A stretch of 52,336 nt of DNA from a virus. The DNA lies in IMG/VR virus record IMGVR_UViG_3300047335_000024, positions 1-52,336 of that record. One strand, 5' to 3'. Of the stretch, positions 15,706 through 24,046 are shown one piece after another; positions within the stretch are counted from its first letter, which is position 1; each line of letters begins with the position of its first letter. The notes under the pieces are model-generated. The model was not told where the DNA came from and ran no database searches. It saw only the letters and a program-made list of their open reading frames with translations. A program made the translations under genes and the position numbers.

Positions 15706-17534
15706 TGCGGCAACTGGCTGGTCTGCACCGACACATGCGCACCGGTCTGGTTGTTGATGTGGACCGTGATCCCCCGAACGTAATCCTGGACGCCCTTGGG
15801 CGCGAACCGCATCCAATCCGCGCCATGCTGCTGAACGTCCCGATCAACGTTTCCCTCGCCCCAATTATAGGCCGCAAGAGCCTTGCTGAGATCGTTATGA
15901 AATTCCTTCATGAGGTCGGTCATGTAGCGCCCGGCGCCTGCACGCGAGGATGCAGGATCACCCCTAACAACGCCATATTGAGCGGCGGTGCCTGGCATGA
16001 ACTGATAGTCGCCAAACGCGCCGGCCGACGAGAAGCCCGCGTTTCTACCGTTCCGACTTTCAGCCCAATGAATGCCGTCGAGAACCTTGTCCATCGCCGG
16101 ATTGCCCGTCGATCCTCCAAACGCAGATCGTGCAGCGGCGGCGTCAGCACCCGGCAGGGGGTTGCCCATGTTGTCGTAACCGGGCTGTGGCCCGCGATTG
16201 AGCGCCGAATGGATGTCAGCGTTGGTCACGAATCGATAGTGGCCGTGGTTTCGCGGGTCCCATGGATTGAGAGATTGTGGGCCGTTCGGCTTGACCCGGT
16301 AGTCGCTGCTCTCGGTATCCGTTCCCGGATTTGGAATCAGCTTCAGCCACACCAGAGCGTCCACCAGCTTCTTGGCGAGAATGCCGACGTCGGTCACAAA
16401 CGTGTTCATGTCCTGCTGAAACTTCGGCGAGGCCAGATATTTCGCCAAATTCTGAATTCCATCGCTGAACTCGCCAAGCCAAACCCGAAGCTGTGGGCTC
16501 GCCATGAAATCCTTGATCGTGCTGGCAACCGATTCCGACAGTTTGCTGAAGGCGTCGGGAAGATGCGCTTTTTCAAGGCCGTCGATAAAGGCGTTCTCCA
16601 CCACGCGGCCGGCCCGGCCCATCTGGATCGAGAAGTCCTGCCACTTGCGGTTCGTCTGATCTTGAAGCGCGAAGTCCGCCTGATTGCGGCGGTACTCCTT
16701 CAGCACATTGTCGAAGTCCGCCGGTTTTTCGGCCGCAATGGCTCGCCAGAACTCGAGCGGTGCGACCTTGTCCAGCCCATAGATGCTCGCCGTCACGCCC
16801 TGCGGACGGGACTTATCCTGCATGAGCGAGCGACCGCGCGTGAGGATGTTCAAGAAGTTGTCGGCCACGCCGCCGTTGATGTTGCCGCCGGCCCGCTGAA
16901 GTGCGCCCCAGCCTTCGGGGCTCGCCTGTAGGTTGGCGATGTTGTCGAGGATGCCCTCCGAATCACCGTAGCGGCTGAACGTCAGCTTGGCTGCCTGGAG
17001 GTCGCCCGTGGTCACGCCAATGCCCATGGCAGTGCGTCGCGAGTTGCTGACGTTGTTCGCCAGCGTATCGAGCCCCCAGAGGCCGCCAGCGCCCGCCAGG
17101 CCGCTTACGATGCTGCCTATGCCCACCCATTTGAGAAGGTCCACCGTGACGCCCGCCACGCCCTTGGCAAATCCCGCCACATTCGACACCATGGCCTTGC
17201 TTTCGGCCTGGCGCTTCTTTTCGAGGTTGAGAAGGTCCTGCTGGCGTTTCTTCTCGGCGGTTTGCTCCTCCTTCTTCGCCTTGGCCGCCGCGCGCTCGGT
17301 CTTTTCGATCGCACGTTCAGCCGCCGCCATCTCGTGGATCGTGGCCGTCTGAGCAAGGAGCGCGGCGGTCATGTCGGCGAACAGGCCGGCCGTGTTCTCG
17401 ACGCCCGCGTCGAGCTTCCCCCACGCGCCGGGAAGGGCCTTCAGCTTTTCCTGAAACTTGGCGACGTTGGCCTGAAAGCGGTTGAAGGCGTCATCGTTGA
17501 CCTCTGTCTCGAAGATCGCACGAGTTGGAGCCAC
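15702..17534 (-). CDS. Tail tape measure protein with lytic transglycosylase domain
   Basis: 610 residues from a GTG at 17534, five bases after the frameshifted chaperone stop. The N-terminal 120 residues are a highly charged coiled coil (ERAIEKTERAAAKAKKEEQT), with hydrophobic segments near 128-160. The middle is helical. Residues 480-590 are a soluble lytic transglycosylase domain with the catalytic-type glutamate in IHWAESRNGRNAG (E491), the AFGDYQFMPGTAAQYG block and ALAAYNWGEGNV. The protein sets tail length and cuts peptidoglycan during entry. The usual rule of about 0.15 nm per residue predicts a tail near 90 nm. Confidence 0.9.
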   Translation of the reverse strand: MAPTRAIFETEVNDDAFNRFQANVAKFQEKLKALPGAWGKLDAGVENTAGLFADMTAALLAQTATIHEMAAAERAIEKTERAAAKAKKEEQTAEKKRQQDLLNLEKKRQAESKAMVSNVAGFAKGVAGVTVDLLKWVGIGSIVSGLAGAGGLWGLDTLANNVSNSRRTAMGIGVTTGDLQAAKLTFSRYGDSEGILDNIANLQASPEGWGALQRAGGNINGGVADNFLNILTRGRSLMQDKSRPQGVTASIYGLDKVAPLEFWRAIAAEKPADFDNVLKEYRRNQADFALQDQTNRKWQDFSIQMGRAGRVVENAFIDGLEKAHLPDAFSKLSESVASTIKDFMASPQLRVWLGEFSDGIQNLAKYLASPKFQQDMNTFVTDVGILAKKLVDALVWLKLIPNPGTDTESSDYRVKPNGPQSLNPWDPRNHGHYRFVTNADIHSALNRGPQPGYDNMGNPLPGADAAAARSAFGGSTGNPAMDKVLDGIHWAESRNGRNAGFSSAGAFGDYQFMPGTAAQYGVVRGDPASSRAGAGRYMTDLMKEFHNDLSKALAAYNWGEGNVDRDVQQHGADWMRFAPKGVQDYVRGITVHINNQTGAHVSVQTSQLPQ

Positions 17535-17538
17535 GTCG

Positions 17539-18320
17539 CTATCGCCTTTTCGCCAGGGCGCGCAACAGGGCTAGTGTGTGTCGCTGCCGATAATCCTGAG
17601 CGCTACCATACTCTAGATCGTGCGATTTGCACCACTCGCCGAACCCCTCGCCCGACGCCCAGTCTAGGACGGAATGGACAACTGAGATGGGCTCATCGCC
17701 GCCTTGCCAGTATCGGCGGCCGGCGTCCACGTCGTCAAGGAACTGCGGAACTCCAAGATGGGCAATGACGTAATCAGCCACCCCCAAAGCCCAGCCGCCG
17801 CCCCCAGGATCTCGCCGCGATTCTCCCGCTTGTGCATGGCTGAGTTCACCGTAAAAAAAACCAGCGCGCCCTCGACCTCGCTGATTTCTTCCTCGTCCAG
17901 AAGTTCGCGCTTGATCGCATCCTCGTACTGGACCATTTCCCAACCCGTAGGGCGCTTGACGGATGTGGCGTCGTCGCCCTCGCCTTCCGTGATCGTCGTG
18001 TAGCCGCTCGGCATGAAGACGTTCGTCAGGCGGCGGATTTCGCCCATGAGGCCTTGCTCGACGCCATCGGGACCGCTCCACCAGTTCGAGACGTGATCGC
18101 TTCGCATGGTGTTCGTGGCAATGTCTCGCAGCATCATCGCCGACACACGCGGGCCGCCCAGCCATCCGAGGTTCTCGCGCATCAGGGCGCTGAACATCTT
18201 CGAAATGACCATGAAATATTGCTGAAACACCTCGGACGAGATCGGGACTGAGTAGACATAGAGCGAGCCGCCCTCGCGATTGAGGGGAACGACGAGGTTT
18301 AGCTTGCGATCAATCCTCAA
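17539..18320 (-). CDS. Tail assembly chaperone, -1 frameshift product (GT-like)
   Basis: Reading GTT TTT TTT and slipping back one base gives TAC GGT GAA, which opens a frame running to 17539. The fusion is 156 zero-frame codons plus 104 new ones, 260 residues in all. The new part contains VADYVIAHLGVPQFLDDVDA and ends five bases before the tape measure start. A short and a frameshifted long chaperone before the tape measure is a widely conserved arrangement. The alternative is separate translation of the second frame from an internal GTG (VADYV), but its ribosome site is weak. Confidence 0.65.
17664..18320 (-). CDS. Tail assembly chaperone, zero-frame product (G-like)
   Basis: 218 residues from a TTG at 18320 that overlaps the previous stop (TTGA). 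It lies directly before the tape measure, where contractile and siphoviral phages encode the assembly chaperone pair. It is mostly helical and acidic in the middle (KRELLDEEEISEVEGALVFF), with no catalytic motif. A run of eight T at the VFF codons (minus strand) is the frameshift site giving the longer product listed separately. Beyond the slip the zero frame continues for 62 codons. Confidence 0.75.
   Translation of the reverse strand: MRIDRKLNLVVPLNREGGSLYVYSVPISSEVFQQYFMVISKMFSALMRENLGWLGGPRVSAMMLRDIATNTMRSDHVSNWWSGPDGVEQGLMGEIRRLTNVFMPSGYTTITEGEGDDATSVKRPTGWEMVQYEDAIKRELLDEEEISEVEGALVFFTVNSAMHKRENRGEILGAAAGLWGWLITSLPILEFRSSLTTWTPAADTGKAAMSPSQLSIPS
17853..17860 (-). promoter_or_regulatory. 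Slippery run for programmed -1 frameshift
   Basis: Eight consecutive T on the minus strand (GG-TTTTTTTT-ACGG) placed so that a one-base backward slip keeps all codon-anticodon pairs and joins the two chaperone frames. It is the longest such run I noticed in the late operon. Confidence 0.65.
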
Positions 18321-18523
18321 GCGTTCGGCCAGTTGGGGTTCGACGTGTCGCCGGCATGGCGTTGAAGCACGATACCCGGCCCCTTCACGAAATATTCGCG
18401 ATCAAGGGTGATGCCCGTCAGCACGCCGTCCGCGAACGTCAGGACGCATCCGAGCATGACCGGCCCGCTGGTGGTCACGCCATCCGCCGCGCGCGGTGGC
18501 GCTCCGGTGATCTCGACTTGCAT
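18317..18523 (-). CDS. Small tail-region protein (68 aa)
   Basis: 68 residues between tail tube and chaperone, coupled to the chaperone by a TTGA overlap. It begins MQVEITGAPPRAADGVTTSG and has a beta-type core (VMLGCVLTFADGVLTGITLD). No family is recognised. Position suggests a minor tail or assembly protein. Confidence 0.6.
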   Translation of the reverse strand: MQVEITGAPPRAADGVTTSGPVMLGCVLTFADGVLTGITLDREYFVKGPGIVLQRHAGDTSNPNWPNA

Positions 18524-18532
18524 CGCCTCTCC

Positions 18533-18976
18533 TTACACCGCGTTGAACAACGATGAATTCAGATAAAAAGTGCCCTGGACGGTGACGAGGAACTCCGGCG
18601 TAGACCCGTTCATGATCAGCGTCGGAAGTGTCTTCAGCGTGCAGTTGTTATACACCAGATTGGGCATCGTCGAAGCATCCGCCGTGACGAACAGGTCGCC
18701 GATGGTCGTGTTCTTCGCGTACTGCTTGATATACGTCGCCACGAGACCTTGCGTGCGCAGCATGTGGATCTCGATCGTGTACATGATGTACGGCTCGGGC
18801 GACGGAACCGCGCCAACCATCGTCGGAATGTACGCGCTCGCCGAGCCTTCCGGCGTCGTGGTGATGCCTTCGGGCGCGAGGTAGGACGCGGTGATGTTCA
18901 GTTGCGGGTTGTTGGTGAACGTCACGGAGGCACGGAGCTTGTTCAGTGTGCCCTGGGCGACGATGGGGTTTGCCAT
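18533..18976 (-). CDS. Tail tube protein
   Basis: 147 residues from the ATG at 18976, which shares one base with the homing endonuclease stop (TAATG). The start MANPIVAQGTLNKLRASVTF, the block ITASYLAPEGITTTPEGSAS, and the following PTMVGAVPSPEPYIMYTIEI and KTLPTLIMNG match the contractile-phage tail tube proteins I know. It assembles into the inner tube inside the sheath. In the ancestral operon it would have followed the sheath gene directly. Confidence 0.85.
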   Translation of the reverse strand: MANPIVAQGTLNKLRASVTFTNNPQLNITASYLAPEGITTTPEGSASAYIPTMVGAVPSPEPYIMYTIEIHMLRTQGLVATYIKQYAKNTTIGDLFVTADASTMPNLVYNNCTLKTLPTLIMNGSTPEFLVTVQGTFYLNSSLFNAV

Positions 18977-19740
18977 TATGCGCGCTCCATATTGCTTACG
19001 GCCTGCTTTCGCAGCGTCCACGCTGCCCGCATTTTAGCCTTTGTTTCTTCGCTACGCCTGCCGCCGATAATACGCGCGTTGATTTTGGCCCGATGCTCTG
19101 CGGTTTGGGGGCCGCGCACAAGGCCCGTCATGGATGCGCTTCTTTTTGCGCGAGTTTCTGCGCTTTGAGAACCAGTCGATTTTCCCCGCTTGGCGTCGGA
19201 GATTCTTTGACAGTGTTCCGGCGATTTGATGGCGTTGGCGGCCCGCATATTTGCCAAATGCTCCGCAGACCATTGACGCCCCGTGTGGGCAATTCTCAGC
19301 TTCTCGCGCGTCTCCGCAGAGGTTTCTCTCCCCCTATGCGCAGCCGACATTTTAGCGCGAGCCTCTGCCCCTGGAATGCGCCCCTTGCTTTTCTCACCTA
19401 TCTTTCGACGCGTTTCTTCGGAAGGCTCCCATCCCGCTTGACCATCCCCGCCATCGGTCAGATTGACCAGTGGGCCGCCATGCTTCTCGCGCCCGATCGC
19501 GGCAATCATGATCTTTTCAAGCGCACACGCTCCGGCGTCGGTCAGCCCCTCGCTGATAATCACAACCGGAAGCTCTTTCCCCGCCGCCGTAGCTTGGTCT
19601 AGAATGAAGCTCAAATGACGGTTGGAGTTTTTCTTCTTCAGATGATCGCGCCAACGCGCGCCGTATCCTTTGCCCACGTAGCAAGGAACGCCGTTTGGCC
19701 TGAAGTATAAATAAACATAATGAAGGTGCTTATCAGTCAT
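18976..19740 (-). CDS. GIY-YIG homing endonuclease with NUMOD3 repeats
   Basis: 254 residues. Residues 7-95 are a GIY-YIG nuclease (HYVYLYFRPNGVPCYVGKG, then ARWRDH). The rest is a tandem set of about eight NUMOD3-like DNA-binding units, such as SEETRRKIGEKSKGR, SAETREKLRIAHTGR and SEETKAKMRAAW. The gene is free-standing and sits exactly between sheath and tube: its ATG overlaps the sheath stop by four bases and its stop shares one base with the tube start. Cleavage of the corresponding junction in related phages and spread by repair is the expected behaviour. Confidence 0.9.
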   Translation of the reverse strand: MTDKHLHYVYLYFRPNGVPCYVGKGYGARWRDHLKKKNSNRHLSFILDQATAAGKELPVVIISEGLTDAGACALEKIMIAAIGREKHGGPLVNLTDGGDGQAGWEPSEETRRKIGEKSKGRIPGAEARAKMSAAHRGRETSAETREKLRIAHTGRQWSAEHLANMRAANAIKSPEHCQRISDAKRGKSTGSQSAETRAKRSASMTGLVRGPQTAEHRAKINARIIGGRRSEETKAKMRAAWTLRKQAVSNMERA

Positions 19741-21122
19741 GAGGGCACTATAATATTTGTGATTGAAATGAGCACGCCCACATGTTTAAACCCGATCAGC
19801 GGCGTGACGACCATCGAAATGCCGTTGTATTGCCCAATCGAATAGTCGCTCGGGTTCTCGGCGCTGTAGGTCAGGAACGGCTCGGCGTTGATCGGTAGCT
19901 CGCCGACGTAGAGGCCCGCATAATAGTTCGCGGCGAACGTGGCGGCGGGTAGCTGATAGGTCGTCACGATGCCCTGGACGAGGCCGTTCGTGATCGCCTG
20001 CTGCATCGTCTGGACGGCGCGCGCCTGCAAACGGTTGATGCCGGCCTGATTGTACTGCAACGGCGCGAGAGGATTGTTTGAGCCGTTGATGATCTCGTTG
20101 GCGAGGTTCAGCTTGACATTGATCTGCGTCCAGTCGGCGGCATACCAATAATTGAACGGGTTGCCGTCCGACATGTAGCCGTATTTGATGATCAGGTTGG
20201 ACGGCAGGCCGCCCTCCGCGCCCGTGGCGATGTAGCCGACGTTATCGGTCTCCAGCGTCGCCAGGACCGCCTGATTGCCCTGCTGCGGATAGGGCGTGAC
20301 GCCGTAGACGAACGCATAGCTGAGCGAGGTCACGCGCTGCGTCGAGTTGGGTGAGTAGCCTAGCGTCACGGCGAGATCGGCCGCGAGGGTGAACTCTGTC
20401 GCCGGGATGGACGGGGCCTCGACCTGCGCCAGGACGCACTTGTTGCCCATGTAGATCGTTTCGTTCGCGACGCTCGTCGTCACGAAGAAATATGTCTTGG
20501 CGTTCGGTGCGTTGTAGTTGGCGATGAAGGACAGGAACGACGACACGCCGTCCCACTCGCGAGGCACGAGATAGGTGTAGATCATGCCGGGATTGTTGGT
20601 CATGAACGTGGTCAAGGCCGTGATCGCCTCGGCGACCGTACCTTCGCCCAGCTCCAGCACGTAGACGGCCTGCTGCGCCGGTTGGGCGAAATAGGTCGTT
20701 CCCATGGTCAGCAATTCGCTCTCGTCATAGAGCGTCACCGTCCCCGGCGTGGTTTCCGTCCCCGGATTGGAGGTCACGGCATAGGTGAACGTGCTCGCGC
20801 CGGTAACGGTGATCTGCTTGTGCGGGGCGTTGTAGCCGTTGGGAACCGCGCCCGCGATGGTCGCCAAGACCATATCGCCCGTGGTCCATCCGTGCGGCAA
20901 GACGGTCGTGGCCGTGACAATGCCGCCCGACCACGTGAGCGTCGAAATCGGCACGGCAGCCGCCAGGATCGCTGTCAGGTTCGACAGGCTTTGCAACAGC
21001 GTGAGCGTCTGGGCGGGTGTATTGGTCCCGCCGACAGAGATCAGCGCTCCGGTTTTTTGCAGCGTGTTCGGAATCGGCGCGCTGGTCTGCGAGACGGTAA
21101 TCTGGACGATATCGTTGCTCAT
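19737..21122 (-). CDS. Tail sheath protein (DUF3383-like)
   Basis: 461 residues with a strong ribosome site (AAGGAG) before the ATG. It has the overall pattern of DUF3383-type contractile sheaths: an N-terminal beta domain, a central TYLVPREWDGVSSFLSFIAN region, and a conserved C-terminus with YAADWTQINVKLNLANEIIN and AGINRLQARAVQTMQQAITN. Residues 58-140 hold an FCCH-like beta insert (ATTVLPHGWTTGDMVLATI). The sheath contracts to drive the tube through the envelope. Confidence 0.85.
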   Translation of the reverse strand: MSNDIVQITVSQTSAPIPNTLQKTGALISVGGTNTPAQTLTLLQSLSNLTAILAAAVPISTLTWSGGIVTATTVLPHGWTTGDMVLATIAGAVPNGYNAPHKQITVTGASTFTYAVTSNPGTETTPGTVTLYDESELLTMGTTYFAQPAQQAVYVLELGEGTVAEAITALTTFMTNNPGMIYTYLVPREWDGVSSFLSFIANYNAPNAKTYFFVTTSVANETIYMGNKCVLAQVEAPSIPATEFTLAADLAVTLGYSPNSTQRVTSLSYAFVYGVTPYPQQGNQAVLATLETDNVGYIATGAEGGLPSNLIIKYGYMSDGNPFNYWYAADWTQINVKLNLANEIINGSNNPLAPLQYNQAGINRLQARAVQTMQQAITNGLVQGIVTTYQLPAATFAANYYAGLYVGELPINAEPFLTYSAENPSDYSIGQYNGISMVVTPLIGFKHVGVLISITNIIVPS

Positions 21123-21149
21123 GGCGCGCTCCTTTGGTCCCCGGCCGCC

Positions 21150-21539
21150 TTACGTGTAGCTCACCGAGACGGTCGGGGCGCCGGCGCCAGGAACGGCCGA
21201 CAGGACGATGCCGACGAGAAACGGCCAATCGAGATTGATCACCGCGCCCGCGACATTTGCCGTGGCGTTGTAGGCGAGGGTAAAAACCGTGTTCGCCGCC
21301 GACGCCGCGCCCGTCGTCGCGCAATCGTTGAAGGTGAACGCGCCCGACCCGGAGCCCGGCGCAACGATGATGATCTTTGCCAGCCTGCCAGGTGTCGCCT
21401 TGATCACGGTTGCGGCCGTGATGTTCAGCGCGGACTTGGTGTCGCCGCTCGACGTGAGCAGGTTGCCCTCCGCATCGAGGTTGGCGGGCGCCTGCGTGTT
21501 GGCGGCGGACCGGAAGGGCGTCGGCGTATTTTGGGGCAT
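21150..21539 (-). CDS. Small virion structural protein (129 aa)
   Basis: 129 residues, beta-rich and low in charge, with RLAKIIIVAPGSGSGAFTFN and a final APTVSVSYT. It is encoded between sheath and neck-region genes. Similar proteins occur beside sheath or capsid genes and are usually called structural without further definition. A decoration or connector role is possible, and I cannot name a family. Confidence 0.6.
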   Translation of the reverse strand: MPQNTPTPFRSAANTQAPANLDAEGNLLTSSGDTKSALNITAATVIKATPGRLAKIIIVAPGSGSGAFTFNDCATTGAASAANTVFTLAYNATANVAGAVINLDWPFLVGIVLSAVPGAGAPTVSVSYT

Positions 21540-21549
21540 GGCGGCTGTC

Positions 21550-22545
21550 TCAGGCGATGATGAATTGAGGAATGCAAGAAAGGATATACTGGATCGCGAC
21601 GTCGCGGACGCGCTGCTGGTAGTAGCTGACTTCGAATTCGATGGTCTTCTTCATCGCCAAAATCCCCAGCTCGACCTGCGTCGCCTTTTCGTCGCGCACG
21701 GCAGGATTGTTCATCAGCCCGACCGTATCGCCGTCATACCCGATGGACCCTATCACAAGGAGAAGAAAATCCAATGCGTCATTATTTCGAAGACCGTACA
21801 GCGTCAGGCGCACCCTGTCGGCCGCCAAGGCCCATGACGTGCCGGTCTGGTCGATATAGGCCGTCGTCTGAAGCGCTCGCGTGCCGGACGGCTCGATGTG
21901 AGCGGTGATGTAAGGCGGCGGAAGGTTGTCGGGCACGAGGAAGGACGGATAGACCGGACAGATGGAGTTTTGCGTCAGCCAGAACGGCAGGCTGTTGGAC
22001 ACCACGACGCTCGACGCATCGAACTGGTTCGGGTCGTCGATGATCTGGCTCTGCATGTTCGAATAGATCGCATCGCCGCTGTAATGGTGCAGCCCGGCCT
22101 GCTGGTAGTACATGCCGCGCTGCGAAAAGCTGAACTGGATGCCCTCGAACTCGCCTAGGTACATCTCATTTGGCCCGAGCGAGGCGAACTCGAGCACGGG
22201 CGATTCGGCCGTGAACACCATGCGGTGAATGGCGCGGTCGGTGCTTTCTCCCTGCGACATCACGGTCGTGTAGTGCATGGACCCGGCGATGGTGAGTGTC
22301 GCGGCCGGCGTCATGATGCCTGGCGGCTGGTTGATCGGCGACTGATTGAGCGGGCCGGTGTTGAGAATGGCGCTGGGCGCAAGGATGTCGGCGCGAACCC
22401 AAAAAAGGAAACCGTCGAGCGGCAGGACGACGCGCACGTACTTGGTGAACGTGACGGTCTGCCCTTCGGAGATCGTGTCGACACCCGCCGCCAGCGAGGC
22501 GGCGAGGGGTCCGGCGGCGGCAGCGGCTTCGGCTAGGCTGCTCAT
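21550..22545 (-). CDS. Structural protein of the neck/tail region
   Basis: 331 residues. I chose the ATG at 22545, which overlaps the previous stop, over the ATG three codons upstream. The protein has an alanine-rich N-terminus, then TVTFTKYVRVVLPLDGFLFW and LHHYSGDAIYSNMQSQIIDD in the middle, and a helical C-terminus. By position it may be a neck or collar component. It has no enzymatic motif. Confidence 0.6.
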   Translation of the reverse strand: MSSLAEAAAAAGPLAASLAAGVDTISEGQTVTFTKYVRVVLPLDGFLFWVRADILAPSAILNTGPLNQSPINQPPGIMTPAATLTIAGSMHYTTVMSQGESTDRAIHRMVFTAESPVLEFASLGPNEMYLGEFEGIQFSFSQRGMYYQQAGLHHYSGDAIYSNMQSQIIDDPNQFDASSVVVSNSLPFWLTQNSICPVYPSFLVPDNLPPPYITAHIEPSGTRALQTTAYIDQTGTSWALAADRVRLTLYGLRNNDALDFLLLVIGSIGYDGDTVGLMNNPAVRDEKATQVELGILAMKKTIEFEVSYYQQRVRDVAIQYILSCIPQFIIA

Positions 22546-23063
22546 GCGAGCCACGCACGAAACGCGCCCTCATATGCCCCCGTGTCGCGGAAAGACGGGC
22601 GGCCCGGCGTGCGGCGGTCCTTCATGCGGTGGTTGATTCCCTTCAGGCTCGCCGCCGTGGGAATGCCGGCGCGCCCGTCCATCTCCTTCGTGTCGATGAA
22701 CCTGTGAAACAGCACGGCGATCTCGTCGATGAAGCCCTGCATGTCCACGCTCTCGACCGGGGCGCCCATCGCGATCGCTTCGTGCTTGGCAAGATACCAC
22801 CGGCCGATGATGTCGGTGATTTCCTCGCGGTGCATTTCGTAAAAGGTCGCCATGACCTCGTACTTGTTTTCGAGCCACGTCGCCACGTCGCCGGTCGTCG
22901 GCGCGCCGTACTGAGGCGGCGATTGGAACTCGCGCGCGACACGGCGCATCGACGCTTTGTAGGGTTGGCCGTCTTTGCGAATTTTTGGCGGAGCGGCAAC
23001 GCGGGGGGCGTTCGCCGGATCGTGCGAATATGCGACGTCAATCACCCCAAAGACGAGCTTCAC
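22542..23063 (-). CDS. Putative neck or tail-completion protein
   Basis: 173 residues from a GTG at 23063 in a GTGA overlap; the open frame upstream of this point lies inside the previous gene. It starts MKLVFGVIDVAYSHDPANAP and contains TTGDVATWLENKYEVMATFY, followed by helical segments and a basic C-terminus (NHRMKDRRTPGRPSFRDTG). I recall similar proteins between head and sheath genes in small myophages but cannot assign a tested function. Confidence 0.6.
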   Translation of the reverse strand: MKLVFGVIDVAYSHDPANAPRVAAPPKIRKDGQPYKASMRRVAREFQSPPQYGAPTTGDVATWLENKYEVMATFYEMHREEITDIIGRWYLAKHEAIAMGAPVESVDMQGFIDEIAVLFHRFIDTKEMDGRAGIPTAASLKGINHRMKDRRTPGRPSFRDTGAYEGAFRAWLA

Positions 23064-23521
23064 GACAGCCCCCAGAGCGAGGGGCCATATTTCTGCGCAT
23101 AGGCGAGATACTGGCGGCCATAAGGGTCGCGAGAAAGTTGAAGATCCGCGAACGTCAGGTTCTTGAAGAAATCGGGAACCGTCATCGCCTCGCTCGTGCC
23201 CTGATCGGCGCTCGACGACACCCAGCCGGGGATGAAATTGTTGATCTTCAGCGCCGTTCGCAGGTCCGCCCAATAGGTGCTGGGCGGCGTGTCCTGCGCG
23301 AAGTTGATCAGGTTCGACCCGCCTAGCAGGTAGACCATGTATTCATACAGGGTGTCCGTGCCTGGCGCGGGACCGACGGGAATGATCTGAAAATCGGTGT
23401 TGACGATCGCGACGGCGAAATTGAAAGCGTAGGTGAGTGCCGGCGTCGAGATATTGATGACGCTCGACGGAACCCCCATGACCGCGTAGACCCACGCGAG
23501 GAATCCGTTGAGCGTGGGCAC
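23060..23521 (-). CDS. Putative head-tail connector protein
   Basis: 153 residues. The start MPTLNGFLAWVYAVMGVPSS leads to a hydrophobic helical N-terminal half; the C-terminal half has FFKNLTFADLQLSRDPYGRQ. It is the second gene after the capsid, where adaptor and neck proteins are encoded. The assignment rests on position. Confidence 0.55.
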   Translation of the reverse strand: MPTLNGFLAWVYAVMGVPSSVINISTPALTYAFNFAVAIVNTDFQIIPVGPAPGTDTLYEYMVYLLGGSNLINFAQDTPPSTYWADLRTALKINNFIPGWVSSSADQGTSEAMTVPDFFKNLTFADLQLSRDPYGRQYLAYAQKYGPSLWGLS

Positions 23522-23522
23522 G

Positions 23523-24038
23523 CTAGTTGCGGCGGGCGCCGCCGCGTCCCTCTTTCGGGTTTTTGTCCATGACGAACTTCTCGCTCATGCCCTCGCCGTC
23601 CTCGCGATCCTCGACGATCTCGACCGAATCGAAGCGAGAGCGCGGGCGAGCCTGCTGCTGCACTTCCTGGTCGGTAGGCGTGAGCGCGCTGCTCATCGCC
23701 ACGGCGCTGTTCAAGCGCTGCTCGTATCCGCGTTCGTTCAACACGTCGTCGTTCATCGCCACGGCGCGTTCGATCACTTCCGCTTTGACCGGCTTGTCGA
23801 TGTTGTAGCAGATGCCAATGAACGCCTTCGTGCGGTCGACCTCATCGGCCCGCACCGCGCCCAGGCCATTGCGGAGCTGGATTTCGATGGCGTCGACCTC
23901 GGCGCTGCTCAAGTCTCGCCGGTGAACGAACTCTTGGCCGCCAACGGGGACCTTCACGTCATACAGGCGCGCGTGTTCGGGCAGACGGTAATGAAAGTGT
24001 ACGTTCTGCTTGGTCGTGTTGGCGATGTTGATTTGCAT
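23523..24038 (-). CDS. Protein downstream of capsid gene (virion, unknown)
   Basis: 171 residues from the ATG at 24038, eight bases after the capsid stop; the longer frame starting at 24116 would lie inside the capsid gene. The N-terminal part is beta-rich (QINIANTTKQNVHFHYRLPE, PVGGQEFVHRRDLSSAEVDA) and the C-terminal part is helical and charged, ending basic. It may be a head-completion or decoration protein. No motif decides this. Confidence 0.6.
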   Translation of the reverse strand: MQINIANTTKQNVHFHYRLPEHARLYDVKVPVGGQEFVHRRDLSSAEVDAIEIQLRNGLGAVRADEVDRTKAFIGICYNIDKPVKAEVIERAVAMNDDVLNERGYEQRLNSAVAMSSALTPTDQEVQQQARPRSRFDSVEIVEDREDGEGMSEKFVMDKNPKEGRGGARRN

Positions 24039-24046
24039 CGGGCGGT

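Noticed and set aside
17539-17852. Second chaperone frame as an independent gene
   Set aside because: Only a GTG with a weak ribosome site is available, while the eight-T run explains its expression by frameshift; kept as part of the fusion.
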